DNA of 64,000 bases from Aspidapion aeneum (GCA_963576565.1 OY755039.1:85061289-85125288), one strand, 5' to 3'; shown: positions 31,964-43,979, counted from the stretch's first letter. Translations and numbers: made by a program. Notes: generated by a model from the sequence alone, not told the origin.

Positions 31964-32584
31964 GGGTTTAGATCAATGCCTTTTAAATTGTGTCTGTCAA
32001 AGTCGGCCTTGCTCAATCTGGTATTATGGTTCTATAATAAAACTGATATTTACCCACTTTCTTAGAACTTTAACCGATATAATAATTGGAAAGGTCATAC
32101 AACTTATCAGCTGTTCTCCTAGAAAGTACATTAATACCATTAACTCACTTCTTGTCAGCTCTATAGATCTCACATTTATCTAGTTCTGCTAGAATATCTA
32201 CAGAGAATAAAGAAGTGTACTCTATACATAGTATTATCTATTATGTATCACTTATCTCAACAGTTTGCTCGCGCTTTTTAAGTAGCTGCACCTAATTTAT
32301 TATTATATATTGCATTTAAAAAGTTTAGTTTTTTTTTCACTTATTTAGCATTTAAATTTATATACATTATTTATTAATTACTTACTTATTAAAATAAAAA
32401 TATTTAGTAGGTAAACTAAAGCCTTTCAACAAAAAATAAATGAGTTTATGGAAAATTTAGATCATGAGCAAGTACAAACAATTGAAATAAATAGCAAAGG
32501 GGACTTTTTTGAATCAATAAACAGTGAATAAAAAAATACTTTTTTTATTTAAATATATGTAGCATAAAAAATAATTTTATGGAA

Positions 32585-34080
32585 AACATGGAAAACTTAT
32601 TTGGAAAAACAACAGCAAAGTACTGAAATAAAGGAAATCAAGCTAAATGGAAGAGTTATTAGTAATAAAAAAGAAATGACCAACAATTTTAATACGTTTT
32701 TCACACACTTGGGTAAAAACTTAACAAAAAAAAACTCAAAATGTTAAATTTAAACAAAAAATTCAAGAAAACTCATTTTATTTAACAAGTACGACTAAAA
32801 AAGAAATTGAAAAAACTATTAAAGAGTTAAAAGACCAAAAATCACCAGGTTTTGATTGAACACCAAAAATCTTATGTCCATATATAAAAATATCATTAAC
32901 ACATTTAATTAATAAAATTTTTAGTGAGGGCTAATTTCCAGAAACCTTAAAATCGGAGTCGTTAAGCCAATATTTAAAACTGGAAAAAAATAAAATGGGA
33001 AACTATAGGCCTATAACCTTGATTTCATATATCTCCAAAATTCTTGAAAAAATAATAAAAACCACAATCGTTTCATACCTTGCAAAATATAAACTGATAT
33101 CTAATATACAGTTCGGATTCCAACCGGGCTTATCCACTGAAGATGCCATTGCATTTTTAACAGTTGATGTTTTTAAAAAAATTGATAACAATGAGTGTCT
33201 AACTGCTGTTTTTCTAGATCTAGCAAAGGCATTTGATACAGTGGATCACAACCTACTAACTGAAATACTAAAAAATATTGGCTTTCATGAAAAAGAAAAC
33301 CATATGTAACGATCAATTACATTGTCAGTGAACCAACAACTATTGAATACGGTGTTCATCAGGGCACTGTATTAGGTCCAATTCTTTTTACTTTATATAT
33401 TAATGGTTTTCTAGAAATCGATAGCACAGGTTTAATTGCCTCATTTGCCGATGACACTGTCATTGTTTACTGTGGAAATACTTGTAATGAAGTTAAACAT
33501 AAAACAGAGAAATATTTAGCAAGAATAAAAGATTGGTTTGATGAAATGTCCCTAACAATTAATTTTGACAAAATATTGAAAATAGGAATTGAAATAGATA
33601 GGCACCTAAAATAGGACATTTACATAAAAAATCTTTTACTTTTCTCAGCTGATGACCATGTATTTTTCGTTTGTTGTATAATCACTTATACAACATGGAA
33701 TCATTGGATAGGGTGGGGTTTATAAAAATCATACTCAAAAATTAGAAACCATTCTAAAAATTATTTTAAGACTTATTAAATAAAAACTATTGTTATTCAA
33801 GTGACAAAACTTTTGAGGAAAGTAAGCTGATGCATATTAACCAAATCTACATATAAAAATTACTAACATATCAGAATAAAAACAAAAAAACCTTAAATTT
33901 GATTGACCACAGAACAGAGTCACAATAATTAAAACCAGAAAATGTATTGCACAAAGAACGATTTCTTTTTTGGGACCCTATTTATACAGAGTTCTCCCAA
34001 ACAATGTCAAAGATATTACAAATTCAAGAAAATTTAAGATATATCTAAAAAAATTGATTTTTGATAAAAGCTGACATTAT
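32585..34080 (+). pseudogene. LINE remnant (CR1/jockey type), heavily mutated
   Basis: Pieces in changing frames follow normal order. They are EIKLNGRVISNKKEMTNNFN and LKDQKSPGFD (RT start), then an open 104-codon piece at 32995-33309 (NYRPITLISYISKILEKIIK, QFGFQPGLSTEDAIAFLT, AVFLDLAKAFDTVDHNLL). Next come EYGVHQGTVLGPILFTLYIN and ASFADDTVIVY near 33360-33470, and a C-terminal FLGPYLYRVLPNNVKDITNS, RKFKIYLKKLIF at 33970-34070. The catalytic DD is preserved, but many stops and shifts kill it. AT-rich sequence with A-rich tracts follows. It represents most of an RT and the 3' end, with no endonuclease seen. Confidence 0.88.
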
Positions 34081-34429
34081 TTTAATAATTTAATAAATAA
34101 AAGACTCAAATAATAATTGTATTTTAACTGTTAGTACTTAGTTATAGGCATAGAGGTTAGTTAGGTTACATTTTAATAAATAAAAACTTGGTATTAAATA
34201 ATAAAAGGAAATTACACGTACCTAATAAAAGCAAAAAAGAAATATAGATAAATTGTTAATCTGGAAGTTTAAATTAATTCACACATTAGTAGAAAATATA
34301 TATTATATTATAATTTATTATGATTAATGTAAAAATGAACTATAATTTTTAAACTTTGATAGAAATAAAAAAATATATATAAAATCCCGTGAAAGCCATA
34401 TTTATCTAATTCCTTGCTGCAAATGCAAA

Positions 34430-35660
34430 TATGTGCTTTATAAACCGGAAGGTCAACCTGGAGACCGATAATTTCCGAGAGCAGCATAGCAGGAATAAGA
34501 GCATTAACCTAGTCATTGCTTTCGGGAGATTGGAGGACCAAAAGCCTTGCGACTTCCTAGAAGCACTAAAAAAAGCCTATGTTATTTGTGTCTATAGCAT
34601 CTAATTAAAACGTTAATAGATAGTAGGCGACAAGATTTTATAAAACATAGATCAATTACTTCAAATCTTATGCCTACGTCTCAATGTTTGATCGACTGTC
34701 TAGTCAATAATGGCAAGGTTGACGTCACTTAAACGGACTTTTCTGAGTCCTTTGACAAGCTCGTCATGGTATTCTGCTGAGGGAGCATTTAACTTTTCTG
34801 ATAAATTAATAAACTTTTTTGTTAACTGCTTTCCGAAAGAAAACAATATGTGGAGTGCTATGATCGGTCATCATTATAGGTCTTGACATACGCAGGGGTG
34901 CCCCAAGGTTCAATCCTGGGTCCACTTTTGTTCAACTGTTTTATTAACGAGATATTTTTTAATTTAGATGATGACATCGAGGGGCTTTTGTACGCTGTCA
35001 CAATCTACCAATAAACAGCATGGATTAATGCCTTAAATTGCACGGGGTGCTTAGTAGAGTGAATAGTTGGTGTTTTGAAAATCGCTTGCCTTTGAATCCC
35101 TGAAAATGTAATATAGTATCGTTTACTCTGAAACGCATCATTATAAAGTTAATTTACCAGATTTAAGATACAGCTTCTCGCTCTACACAATTTAAGGATC
35201 TAGGTGTGACAACTGATCAAAGACTCTCCCTTGTATCAAATATTAAAGATATTTTAAGCAACGGATATCGAATTCTACGATTTATATTTAGAAATTCACT
35301 TAAATTTAGGTTGGTAAATAATTTCAAAATTTTATACTTTGCGTACATAAGATCAATTTTTAGATTATGGATTGGTAGTTTGATCACCTTTCTATTAGGC
35401 TTACATAGACGCTTTTAAAAAAAGGCAGATAAATATATGTGGTACAGATGCGAAGAAGTCTGCCCAGAAATCAGTTTTCCCAATGATATCCTATGCGTCT
35501 TCTCTGCGGTCTTTAGAAACTCAACGTAAAATACCTGAAATTGATTTTATTTTAAAACTTATTAACAATAAACTTGACTCACTTGCTCTCTGAAATCACT
35601 TCAACTTTGCTGTGCGAACATTCCAACATTTGGAAATATTCACACAGTAACAGGAATTTG
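34430..35660 (+). pseudogene. Second LINE remnant (jockey/CR1 type)
   Basis: Recognisable pieces include QDFIKHRSITSNLM, DFSESFDKLV and GVPQGSILGPLLFNCFINEI near 34890-34960. The catalytic position following LLYA is lost. FKDLGVTTDQRLSL and the 70-codon open piece at 35206-35418 (ILSNGYRILRFIFRNSLKF, LYFAYIRSIF) are the usual post-RT region. It lies directly behind the first LINE in the same orientation but is a different family by motif (GVPQGSILG versus GVHQGTVLG). Confidence 0.82.
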
Positions 35661-36430
35661 TAAGTCTAATAATGTGCGATCTATTTAAATGCAGTATTAA
35701 GAGTATTCTTTTATGATGTGTTTCTGCATGTGTGTGTTTCTTAGTGTTGTTAGTGTGACCTTAAGATTATTTTAAGATTTTATAATTGATTTTTATTAAC
35801 GATGTTATTATTATTAATATTGTTATTTGTTGATAAACTTGCTCCCACTTATAAATATATAAAATTTGCCAATTGTTCAATGCATAATTGTTTTAAATAA
35901 CTTTTTAACGAGAAGCAAAATTTGGTCCTTGAATCATATGGCTAAAATGTTCAGCAAACATAACTTTAATTATCGAGAAAAATATCTACAGCAGTATACA
36001 CAGCAGATATAGTCGTACTTAGAGTGGCTTTTAGAAAAGTGCGGTTTTCAATTTTTGTAGCTCCATTTTATTCGGTTGTATTTTCTATTTATTTCTGCGT
36101 TTAATGTCTAGGCCTTGACTCTTAAGGACTAAACCCTCCTAAAACTGTCTGGATCCGCCCCTGTCTCTTGCCGCCTGCTGCTGCTGCGGTTTTCCTGTAA
36201 CTGTCATTTTATTAAACACCTTTTTTTGATTAATATTATACGTTTGATAATAAATCGGAAATATAGAGTTGCAATACTTTTCTACTTATGATTTGTGAAA
36301 TAAGGGTCTGAAGTCCAAGCCAAAGTTCAATAATAAAAAATACCACTTAGAAGTTGCGTGTCAATACTCTTAAAATACTCTGCCAATTCAAGGGCACCGA
36401 AGCTCATACCATTCTACCTCACTTTTTTTT
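35661..36430. other. No gene; possible element end near 36162
   Basis: TGTCTGGATCCGCCCCTG at about 36145-36162 resembles the end of a short hAT-type MITE, but I could not find its left end. The remainder is plain. Confidence 0.35.
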
Positions 36431-36439
36431 TAGCTTATG

Positions 36440-36770
36440 TCCGCTGGATTTTAATAATTTTTATTGGGACCGTCTAGAGCCAAACCCCAACCTAGTTACC
36501 AGATTTCATTAAAATCGGGCAAGTAGTTTTTTAGGTATGTACGGTGATCGTTACACACAGACAGCGCGACAAAAAAGCCTTAAAATTATCTAAAACCGAA
36601 AGATATATACAAATTTTTGAAATTGGAGAAACTTTCTTTTTCTTTTTTTTTGGCACTAAGGGGTTGTACACTAACTTATTTTTATCAGCAGCTTCTCTGT
36701 CATTTTTTGGAAGGTCAAAATCGGTGTTAGCCTTGGTCAATTTTTTTCAATTCAATTCAATTCAACTAAG
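36440..36770. repeat. Dispersed-repeat tail and (TTCAA)n
   Basis: AAAATCGGGCAAGTAGTTTT followed by ACACACAGACAGCGCGAC is the kind of sequence found at the end of many insect dispersed elements; a relative lies at 48760-48835. A short TTCAA pentamer run (about 4 units) is at 36746-36768. Confidence 0.4.
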
Positions 36771-36929
36771 CTATATTGTCCAAATTTTCCACAAAATCAT
36801 TGACAAAGCAAACATCCTAATTACACAATTAAACAATTTGGGTTTTAAAAAATTAAAATAACTAAACTATTAACAAAATATTGGTCTCAAAATCCAAAAT
36901 AAGGAAAAGTTTAAAATCTGGTTCTAAGA

Positions 36930-37560
36930 ATAAATAAAATGTCAAAAAGTTAAATTTAAACAGGTTTAAAATTATCCGATATGACAGAACACATTAGTAA
37001 GAAATAAATTAAGTAACTAAGTCAAATAAGTAAAGTGTCGAACAACAAACATATAAAAGGTCAAAAATTTAAAAGTTAAAAACTCCAGAAAAACAATCCT
37101 AAAATTTAAATAATCTAAAATCTTCCGACACAGTAAACACTGGTAAAATATAAATATTTTAAGTCGAAGTAAAATGTAAAATAACAAATAGATACAATGA
37201 CACAAAGTTAGAAGCACCAGAAAAACTAAACAAACACAAAATTCAAACAGTTTAAAATATTATTGAAATATGGTAAAACACATAAGAGTGAACTATAAAT
37301 AAAGTTACAAACAATTAAAATCAGACAAATAAAATTTAAAAAAATGTATAAGTATACGCAACCAGGATAATTAAATTTTAAACAAGAAATTTAACAGATA
37401 ACTAAAAAATTTTACAAATTAGTTTTACTAGATACATTAGTAGCAAGGACATCAAAATTTAATTATTCAGAGATTAAAATAAAACAAAATATTAAAATAA
37501 AATAAAATAACAACACAAACAATGTTAAAAAAATAAAAACAAATAGCTGAATAACCAATG
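36930..37560. other. Extremely A-rich, weak internal repeats
   Basis: Two diverged stretches starting GTTTAAAAT...ATATG (36965 and 37249), each with AAACACAT/GAACACAT...AGTAAGAAATAAA-like sequence, hint at an old duplication. No gene is seen. Confidence 0.35.
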
Positions 37561-37575
37561 AACATTTCCATAATC

Positions 37576-37755
37576 CTATTCATAAAATTCTTGTAAATTG
37601 TAGAGTGCCTTATTGACTAGCAACTCCTTTAGAGCTTGTCGAAATTTTTTATAGTTTAAAAATTTTAATACTCTCATAAGAAATCTTTGTTATAGCTGAC
37701 CTGAAGATTGGTAGCGGAAAGTTATTTTGCCTTAAGTTGTACGTAGCATTAGAAG
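37576..37755 (-). pseudogene. LINE ORF2 C-terminal fragment
   Basis: Minus strand reads YNLRQNNFPLPIFRSA, then in another frame KFRQALKELLVNKALYNLQE, FYE and a stop at 37576-37578. A basic RTxxY-like stretch followed by FRxALKxxLxxK is the usual terminus of insect non-LTR ORF2. Only the last ~60 codons are present. Confidence 0.65.
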
Positions 37756-37770
37756 TATTAGAACCTTTTG

Positions 37771-38085
37771 ACAGTTAACTGTTTCGTCTTTATGGGAGTC
37801 TAATTTCTCTCGTACTCGGTAGATGGCGCTTCTTGCGAGAGCTTTCTCACTACTTACATAGGATTAGAGACAAAACAGTCTAATTAACTTCGTAAGGTGT
37901 CACATTGACCAAACAGTGTTCTAAGGAGTCCCATAAGGACGAAACAGTTAACTGTCAACACTTGTTAGGTATCCATTAGATCTTGGACCCCCGTGAGGTT
38001 AAGCTTCTAAGATACCCACGGAAAAATATGAGAAAAACAAAAACTAATTTTTACCCGATTAGCTACGAACCTTGGTTGATATCTA
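37771..38085 (+). repeat. Dispersed repeat X, copy 1, with 31-bp inverted repeat
   Basis: It shares CTCGGTAGATGGCGCTTCTTG, AGTCCCATAAGGACGAAACA, GTTAACTGTCAACACTT and GATCTTGGACCCCCGTGAG with copies at 57522-57805 and 57990-58314. Only this copy also has the inverse of the GTCCCATAAGGACGAAACAG block upstream (37771-37801 against 37927-37958, two mismatches), so it could fold. A 155-codon minus frame crosses it and is not credible as a gene. Confidence 0.75.
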
Positions 38086-38689
38086 ATGTTCTGTTCAAAA
38101 AGTGTAATTAATATTTTCCTCTTTGATATATTATTATGTAATTGCTTACACGTAATAACATCAGCATTAACCTTCCTGTGAAGTTTGCAACAGGTATCGG
38201 TTTTAGGCGAACCAAAGTTGTTTGATAAACTTCGGATTAATCTGCTGGAGATTGAAAATGAAAACAAACTTCCAACTTGAAGGAAAGTATGGAGAAGTAA
38301 TATTCGGTGTATACCTACTTTAAGAAGTTGTTTGTTTATACTTATTAACAAAACCAACGCATAAGTAGAGGAGAGTGGGGCAAAGTCGAGGTGTATATCG
38401 GAATCTGACATACCGCGAAAAAGCACGAAAACCGAAAAACGCTTGGACAACCACATGAATGTCGATCGTGACACGTGTAACGACGTAATATGTTATTCAT
38501 TTAAAATACGCGAGATATAAATTATTAGAGCCACTTGCTGTGTCACGATTTAGATGTAATTATTAGTGTTTTAATAAATAATTAAAATAAAGGATATGTG
38601 TGAATGACACAGAAACTAATATTAAAGAGGATATTATAAATATTACATAAATATTCTATCCTAGAATTATAGCAAACAAAAAGGGAACC

Positions 38690-39165
38690 ATGCAGAAACT
38701 CCAAACAAACAAAACATTAACTACTTAAGCTACAACCTGAAAAATAACAAACCACCTGGAAAAGACAAAGTAACTACAGGAATGCTCAAGTGCGGTGACA
38801 AAGCTGTAGTTTAACGTCCATATTCACCTGAATAAAATACAAAAAAAAAATCCCAAACAACTGGAAAAAATCCGTAACCATTATTCTACACAAGAAAGGC
38901 GATAGAGCAGACCCAAAAAGGTACCGACCTATAATATTCCTCAATATAATTTATAAGCTTTTCAAGAAAATATTAAGAGATAAACTATCAACAAAATTTG
39001 AATGTTATCAATCAAAAGAAAAAGCAGGCTTCATAAAAGGTTTCAGTACAGTTGACCACCTATTAACCAAAAAAATCCTAATAGAACAAGCCAACGAATA
39101 CAACATTTTACTATATACTGCATTTATAGACTTTGAAAAAGCTTTCGATGATAATTAATAGCCGA
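38690..39165 (+). pseudogene. RTE-type LINE RT fragment, N-terminal half
   Basis: In shifting frames it reads LKNNKPPGKDKVTTGMLK, then VTIILHKKGDRADPKRYRPI, LNIIYKLFKKILRDKLSTKF, KEKAGFIKGFSTVDHLLTKK and LYTAFIDFEKAFDD. This is the RTE-clade order up to the first catalytic Asp (FIDFEKAF). It breaks off right there. The rest of a similar element occurs at 52388-52740. Confidence 0.85.
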
Positions 39166-39486
39166 ATCGATTACAGATTTATTAATGAATTATATACGAA
39201 GTAACTGGAACGGCCACGGCTCAACATTACGTATACGGGACACTGAGGCAAAAAGTTTAAGAGTTTTTTTAGAGTGAGAACATACAAGTAGTGTAACCTT
39301 TCTCTCTCTAGTTCTAATTATCGGTGGTCACCCGGTGGTATTTTGTGAACTTCACACTTCAAGGAGATTGTCATTTTAGGCCAGTCAAATTGCACTTTGA
39401 GAGAAAAGAATCATTAACAGGACCTGAAGCACTAAAGATTGTAGAATGGCGAAAAACAAAGTTGCGATTTCCGTTAAATGTTGACT

Positions 39487-41009
39487 TAGGTCATAAAAAT
39501 AACTAAAACTTTTGTTAAAGAAATTTTTTACATATTCTCAAAATGTTCGAGAAAAATTAAAAAAACCGTATATTTTGTTTTTTTAACTTTTTATTTTTGC
39601 AAAAATAATGTCAGTTTAACAAAACTAGGTGAGAGTAGAGCTCTTCGGGTGCTAAATATCTACAATATTTTGCAATCAAAAAAATTAAGAAGTTTCTAAG
39701 AGATTTGTTTTTTTCGCTCAAAAACACTTTTATATGATATTTTTCCTTCAGAAATTCATCGTCGTATCTATTGTATAGGGTGTTCAATTTAAAAAACCAC
39801 CGACCTGTCAAATTTTGACATTTAGAATTTATTTTTACATTCCGACCCTAAAATTTTTAAACCACATAAAAAATTATCAAACTTTTGTATTTATTATATT
39901 TTGATAGCTATTCTAGATATGGTGTAAAAGTATACGGGAAATAATATAAAATTTACATAACTAAATAATACTAAACTAGTCTTGGGTCTTTTTGGTAAAA
40001 TTTCAGTTTCTTCTTCTTCTTCGTGGTCTAAATCTCGGTCACACTGGGCTTCTCTATCTTCAAAATTTTCTTCTATATATCTTGACTTCTCGGGTAGCTG
40101 AGTTTCTGTATTTGGACAAAGGTCTCGCCGTTCATTTGAGATATCAAATTCATCAAAATCTTTTGAAATTTTTTCAACGTCTGAACCTTGACATTTTGTA
40201 CATAAATCTGTGCGTTGAAATCCATGTTTTCGGCACCCGCATCGACTCTCACAATTGGTTTCCCAGCAGCCAGATATTGATTTCAATACATCAGGAATTA
40301 CTAGGTCTTCAGTAAAGCGAGCATAACTATTTTTGAATTATTTCCAATCACTTCTTTCCAGCCTCAGTTAGTTGGAGTTAGATTGGTTCCAAGCCACGCT
40401 TGAATCTGAAAGTGCCTATGCTCTATAAGAGTGTTGTGTTGTTAAATAAAATTAGAGATAGACATACCAAGTGATTCATTTTTAATTATAAGGTTCTTAT
40501 TTGCTTTTATCTTGTTTTTACTTAAAATGCGTGTTTGCGCCTAGTTTTTACTATGCTGCTTGGCGTGCTGAAAAACACCTGTTCAGAAAAATAACACGTT
40601 TCAAATTAAAATGCATACAAAAAATTGACGCTTTCCGCAGGCTGCCAGAAAAAAAATTTTTTAGTTAGTTTTTAAATAAATAATCTTATTTTTTTATCTC
40701 TTTAAAAGGTATATCTCAATGTCAAAAACTGAGTATATGATAATTTTATGAAGGAGAAATTTCATTTAAAAAAAAACGTGTTTTTGAGCGGAAAAACAAA
40801 TATCTTAGAAAGTTCCAAATTTTTTTGTTTGTAAAATATTGTGGATATAAAACACCCAAAATGCTCTACTGTTACCAAGTTTTGTTAAACTGACATTATT
40901 TTTGCAAAAAAAAAACAAAAAAAATTACGGTTTTTTTAATTTTTCTCGAATATTTTGAGGTTATGTAAAAAATGAAATTTACAAAAGTTTTAGACATTTT
41001 TATGGCCTA
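39487..41009 (-). mobile_element. 1.5-kb long-TIR element with a Cys-rich frame
   Basis: The left arm (39487-39770) from TAGGTCATAAAAAT is matched inverted by the right arm (about 40735-41009) ending ATTTTTATGGCCTA. Shared inner blocks are AAAACTTTTGTTA, TAATGTCAGTTTAACAAAACT, CAATATTTT and CGCTCAAAAACAC. Arms are about 270 bp. The minus-strand frame inside is described next. The superfamily is unknown to me. Confidence 0.75.
39894..40286 (-). CDS. Cys-rich (CXC-like) C-terminal fragment of a transposon protein
   Basis: The 130-codon frame has a compact Cys cluster at its start, GCWETNCESRCGCRKHGFQR and TDLCTKCQG. An acidic, charged middle (EKISKDFDEFD, DHEEEEETEI) follows, then a hydrophobic end. 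Spaced CxC/CRKHG/C..C clusters of this kind occur at the C-termini of uncharacterised arthropod repeated proteins and resemble tesmin/TSO1-type CXC motifs, which bind zinc or DNA. The Met start is arbitrary and upstream coding has been lost, so this is a terminal fragment. Its position inside long TIRs suggests it belonged to that element. The role is inferred. Confidence 0.4.
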   Translation of the reverse strand: MKSISGCWETNCESRCGCRKHGFQRTDLCTKCQGSDVEKISKDFDEFDISNERRDLCPNTETQLPEKSRYIEENFEDREAQCDRDLDHEEEEETEILPKRPKTSLVLFSYVNFILFPVYFYTISRIAIKI

Positions 41010-41923
41010 TAACTTTTCTGTATGTTATTTTTTCTCCAACGTCAACTTTCGCCGTATATCGCAATATTACGATTCCCTGTCCCTTTTTACCCCCCAAAAC
41101 CCAACCCGCAACGCCCATGCTCACGCATTTATTTTTTTAACTTCGTTTTTCACCGCTCTACAATTTCCAATGCTTTAAGTCCTGTTAGTAAATATTTTAA
41201 TTACCTTAAAATATGGTTATTCTACTGGCCTATTTGTGATTTTTCATTAAAGTGTCTGTCAGTATATTATTGAAATTGTTTTTGTTGAACAAAAATAAAA
41301 AATGGGAACACGATGTGTTGATTGTAAAAACGAGTTTTATAGGAGTGAAAAGCCGTTTTCTGTTTTGAAGTAAGTAGCTTTGATTATTTAAAAAACTTTG
41401 TTTGTACCTAATCTTAGTATATATCCAGTTATAAATTAAAAATCAAACGTCCGCGAACTTTCAAAACCACAGAATAACATCGGAGAGTAAAATTGAAAAA
41501 GGAAAGGTAGCAGCTCCTGCGCAGCTTGCTCTCTCAACAAAAAATATCAATATTTTTGTCTCACTTTGCATATATGTAAAGGCCTATCCAGTTATATATA
41601 TAATAATAATAATAATAATAAATTATGTTTATTTCCAAATAAAATTTACAATATTTTTTAAACTTTTATAATAAAACTTGAGGAATTAAAGAGTCTCACT
41701 TCTGAAGTGTAAAACACTTGTTGTGAGGTGCATAAAGCACAAAATACACTTTGTCACAATTGGGTTTAATGTCACTATTGGGTTTAAATGTCATTGCCGG
41801 GAAACATGTCGTAGCCAGTAAAAAAATGTCAATTTCGAGGGGTAAAGTCCAATTTGGTATAAATAAAAAATAATTTTCACTTCAAACTAATATTATAACT
41901 AAGTTATCCTGTTAAGTTTTGAA
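41010..41923. other. No gene; ATA microsatellite
   Basis: An (ATA)n run of about 20 bp lies at 41603-41622. The two overlapping frames near 40972-41273 are probably chance. Confidence 0.45.
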
Positions 41924-42361
41924 TTAGCACATTTGATTCTCTAATCCTTTTTTAAATCTAAATAATTTAGGAATTTGCCTAATATTCTCTGGAATTAGAT
42001 TGAATAATCTAGGAGCTATAAAGCCAATGTGTCTTGTGCCAATTGATTTTTTAGACCTTGGAATGATGCACTTCCGACCCATCACACCTCTGGTTCTGTG
42101 ATGTTGGAGGAGGTCAATCTTTTCTTTATTCTTAAATATTCTTATCGCAACTTCTTCGCAAAACAATTGCCGAATGTTAAGAAATCCACTTTCTTCAAAC
42201 AGCTGCTCAGTGGAGAACCTTAAATTTTTGTTATATATAACTTTTATAACCCATTTTTGAATTGAATTGAGCTTTGTTAGGTTATATTTGTTTACTCCTC
42301 CCCACCCACTCAGACCGTAGGCAAGATGTGACTGCACAAGCGCATCATTGAGATTTATAAG

Positions 42362-42363
<2 letters not shown>
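41924..42363 (-). pseudogene. LINE RT C-terminal fragment, near-open frame
   Basis: The minus strand is open for about 145 codons after a (TA)n lead-in. It reads INLNDALVQSHLAYGLSGWG, LTKLNSIQKWVIKVIY, LFCEEVAIRIF, the motif HHRTRGVMGRKCIIPRSKKS and the end FIAPRLFNLIPENIRQIPK with FRFKKGLENQMC. These are the post-catalytic and C-terminal motifs of CR1/jockey-type ORF2. Unlike the other LINE pieces it has no internal stop, so it is comparatively young. Its 5' part stops abruptly at the TA tract. Confidence 0.85.

Positions 42364-42365
<2 letters not shown>

Positions 42366-42395
<30 letters not shown>
42366..42395. repeat. (TA)n tract joining LINE fragment and repeat R
   Basis: About 30 bp of AT dinucleotides at the precise meeting point of the LINE fragment and the right half of repeat R. 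Confidence 0.9.
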
Positions 42396-42396
<1 letters not shown>

Positions 42397-43650
42397 ATGC
42401 AATCGGCGTTGTCACCTCGGCGTTAAGGATATGACGACTTGACCTCACTTATTTCTAGTGGTGTTAGCCCATATATAGGTACATATATGACATGAGGGGA
42501 ACTTCCTTTACCAGAATTTCAAAAGAGGGGTAAATAATTTTTTTTCAAGTATTTGATAAATACGTGGAATACGTTCGGACCTCAGACCGATATAAAACCT
42601 TTGGATATCTGCTATTTCCTGCCACCTCAGGCACTGTTGCCGGTTTTATTAAGGTGATAACGTATGGCGTAAGTCTATAAGCAACAATAGCTTTATCTAA
42701 CTAAATTTAAATATTAAATATAAGGTAACAACGTTTTACTTTTATTTAGGGACACTTTAGGAAGTATTACAACTTTAAAAGGTTGCAAAAGTTTGTAAGA
42801 AAAGATTAATGGTGACAACGTACTGTCTTTATATAAAAAAACCGAACATTTATACTTTCATTATAGAAAAACTTGCTGTTATTTTTTTTGGAAAACACAT
42901 TTTGAGGTTTTGTGATCTCAGAAAAGTTGCATAGCTTGAAAGTCCTAAATACAATTTTTGTTGAAAAATGGTTTACTTACTGTCAAAAATTCTACACATA
43001 GATCCGATAAACATTAAAAGGAAATTGTCAAAAATACACTCTATGGAATGCAAAAAAAATTAATACATTATCTTAATTTATATATTTTTGGGTTTGCAAT
43101 GACATGATTGATATGACAGAATTTTTAAAAAACAAAACTTATCCGTAACAATAAATTTAATAAAAAAGAAATTGTGATAATTAGTTAAGCCGTTTAAAAC
43201 AGGAAAACCATATACAGGAATGATGTGTTTGCCCACGCCACAGCCCAACGCGAATATTATTAATCTAATAATAACCACCAGCAATCACAAGGCTCAAATG
43301 TTGACGTGATGTCAGAATTTGTAAATGACATTCTTTATCAAAAAAGTTTCACGGGCGAATCCTCAGAGGTAGCAGAAGACAGCTTCAGCCCTGGATTTTT
43401 TTAAATTTGAAGGAATTTTACGAGGTAAAAAGTCTTAACAAAAAAGTTTTACGGGCAAGTCCTCAGAGGTAAAGGTAGCTCGGGGAAGCGTTTCGGCCTC
43501 ATTAGGCCTCATTCAGCCCGAGCATAACCATGAAATGAAATGATCATGTCGGTATCTGAAAAAGAAATAGGAAATATGGTGTTTACTGAGGAGAGACCAA
43601 CTGTCAATTTGCAGCTTTGACATTCTTTATTATTTAATTTCCAAGTAAGT
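42396..43650 (+). repeat. Repeat R, right half (copy 1)
   Basis: It is closely similar to 47030-48000: TTGATGC, GTTGTCACCTC, GACCTCAC, ATATATAGGTACATATATGA, TACGTGGAATACGTTCGGAC and TTTGCCCACGCCACAGCCCA. It is interrupted by a 280-bp insertion (43338-43617) absent from the other copy. Confidence 0.9.
43338..43617. mobile_element. SINE-like insertion with 12-bp target duplication
   Basis: It is flanked by TGACATTCTTTA at 43326-43337 and 43618-43629, and missing from the corresponding site near 47950. It contains two copies of AAAAAAGTTTTACGGGC, then AGTCCTCAGAGGTA, about 107 bp apart. A duplication this long suggests LINE-machinery insertion. A box-A-like TAGCTCGGGGAAGCG lies near 43475. The class is inferred. 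Confidence 0.6.
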
Positions 43651-43676
43651 CATATCAAAATTATAATATCTTTACG

Positions 43677-43866
43677 TTCAATTTAGCACTGTGCCTAAGA
43701 GTCATTTACAGCCGTAATAGCCAAGTTTACAAAAACATTTCCAAACTAGTGAGAATCTTTCATTTTAAAATTTGTATTGGAGAACTTGACTTTACTTTTA
43801 TCTCAATTCTTTTACGGAACACCACTCTCGCGTACTTGGCTTTTTTTACATGGAATGTTTTTGTTA
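43677..43866 (+). repeat. Single arm of a foldback repeat
   Basis: GTTCAATTTAGCACTGTGCC, then AGCCGTAATAGCCAAGTTTA and TTGTATTGGAGAACTTG match the right arm at about 63328-63509. Here only one arm is present. Confidence 0.8.
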
Positions 43867-43979
43867 TGATTTCACTCCTTTTTTAAAGGATTTGGATAAT
43901 ATTTAAGTTTTAAAATAGTAAAATATGAGGAATATTATTCAAAAGTTTTGCAATGCCTTATTAAAAATTTTGAGGTTTT

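Noticed and set aside
36544..36861. Overlapping frames on both strands at 36531-36861
   Set aside because: Low-complexity poly-T/poly-K translations and a dispersed-repeat tail; no coding signature.
38007..38474. 155-codon minus-strand frame as a gene
   Set aside because: It overlaps repeat X, has no recognisable motif, and the overlapped part differs between repeat copies without frame preservation.
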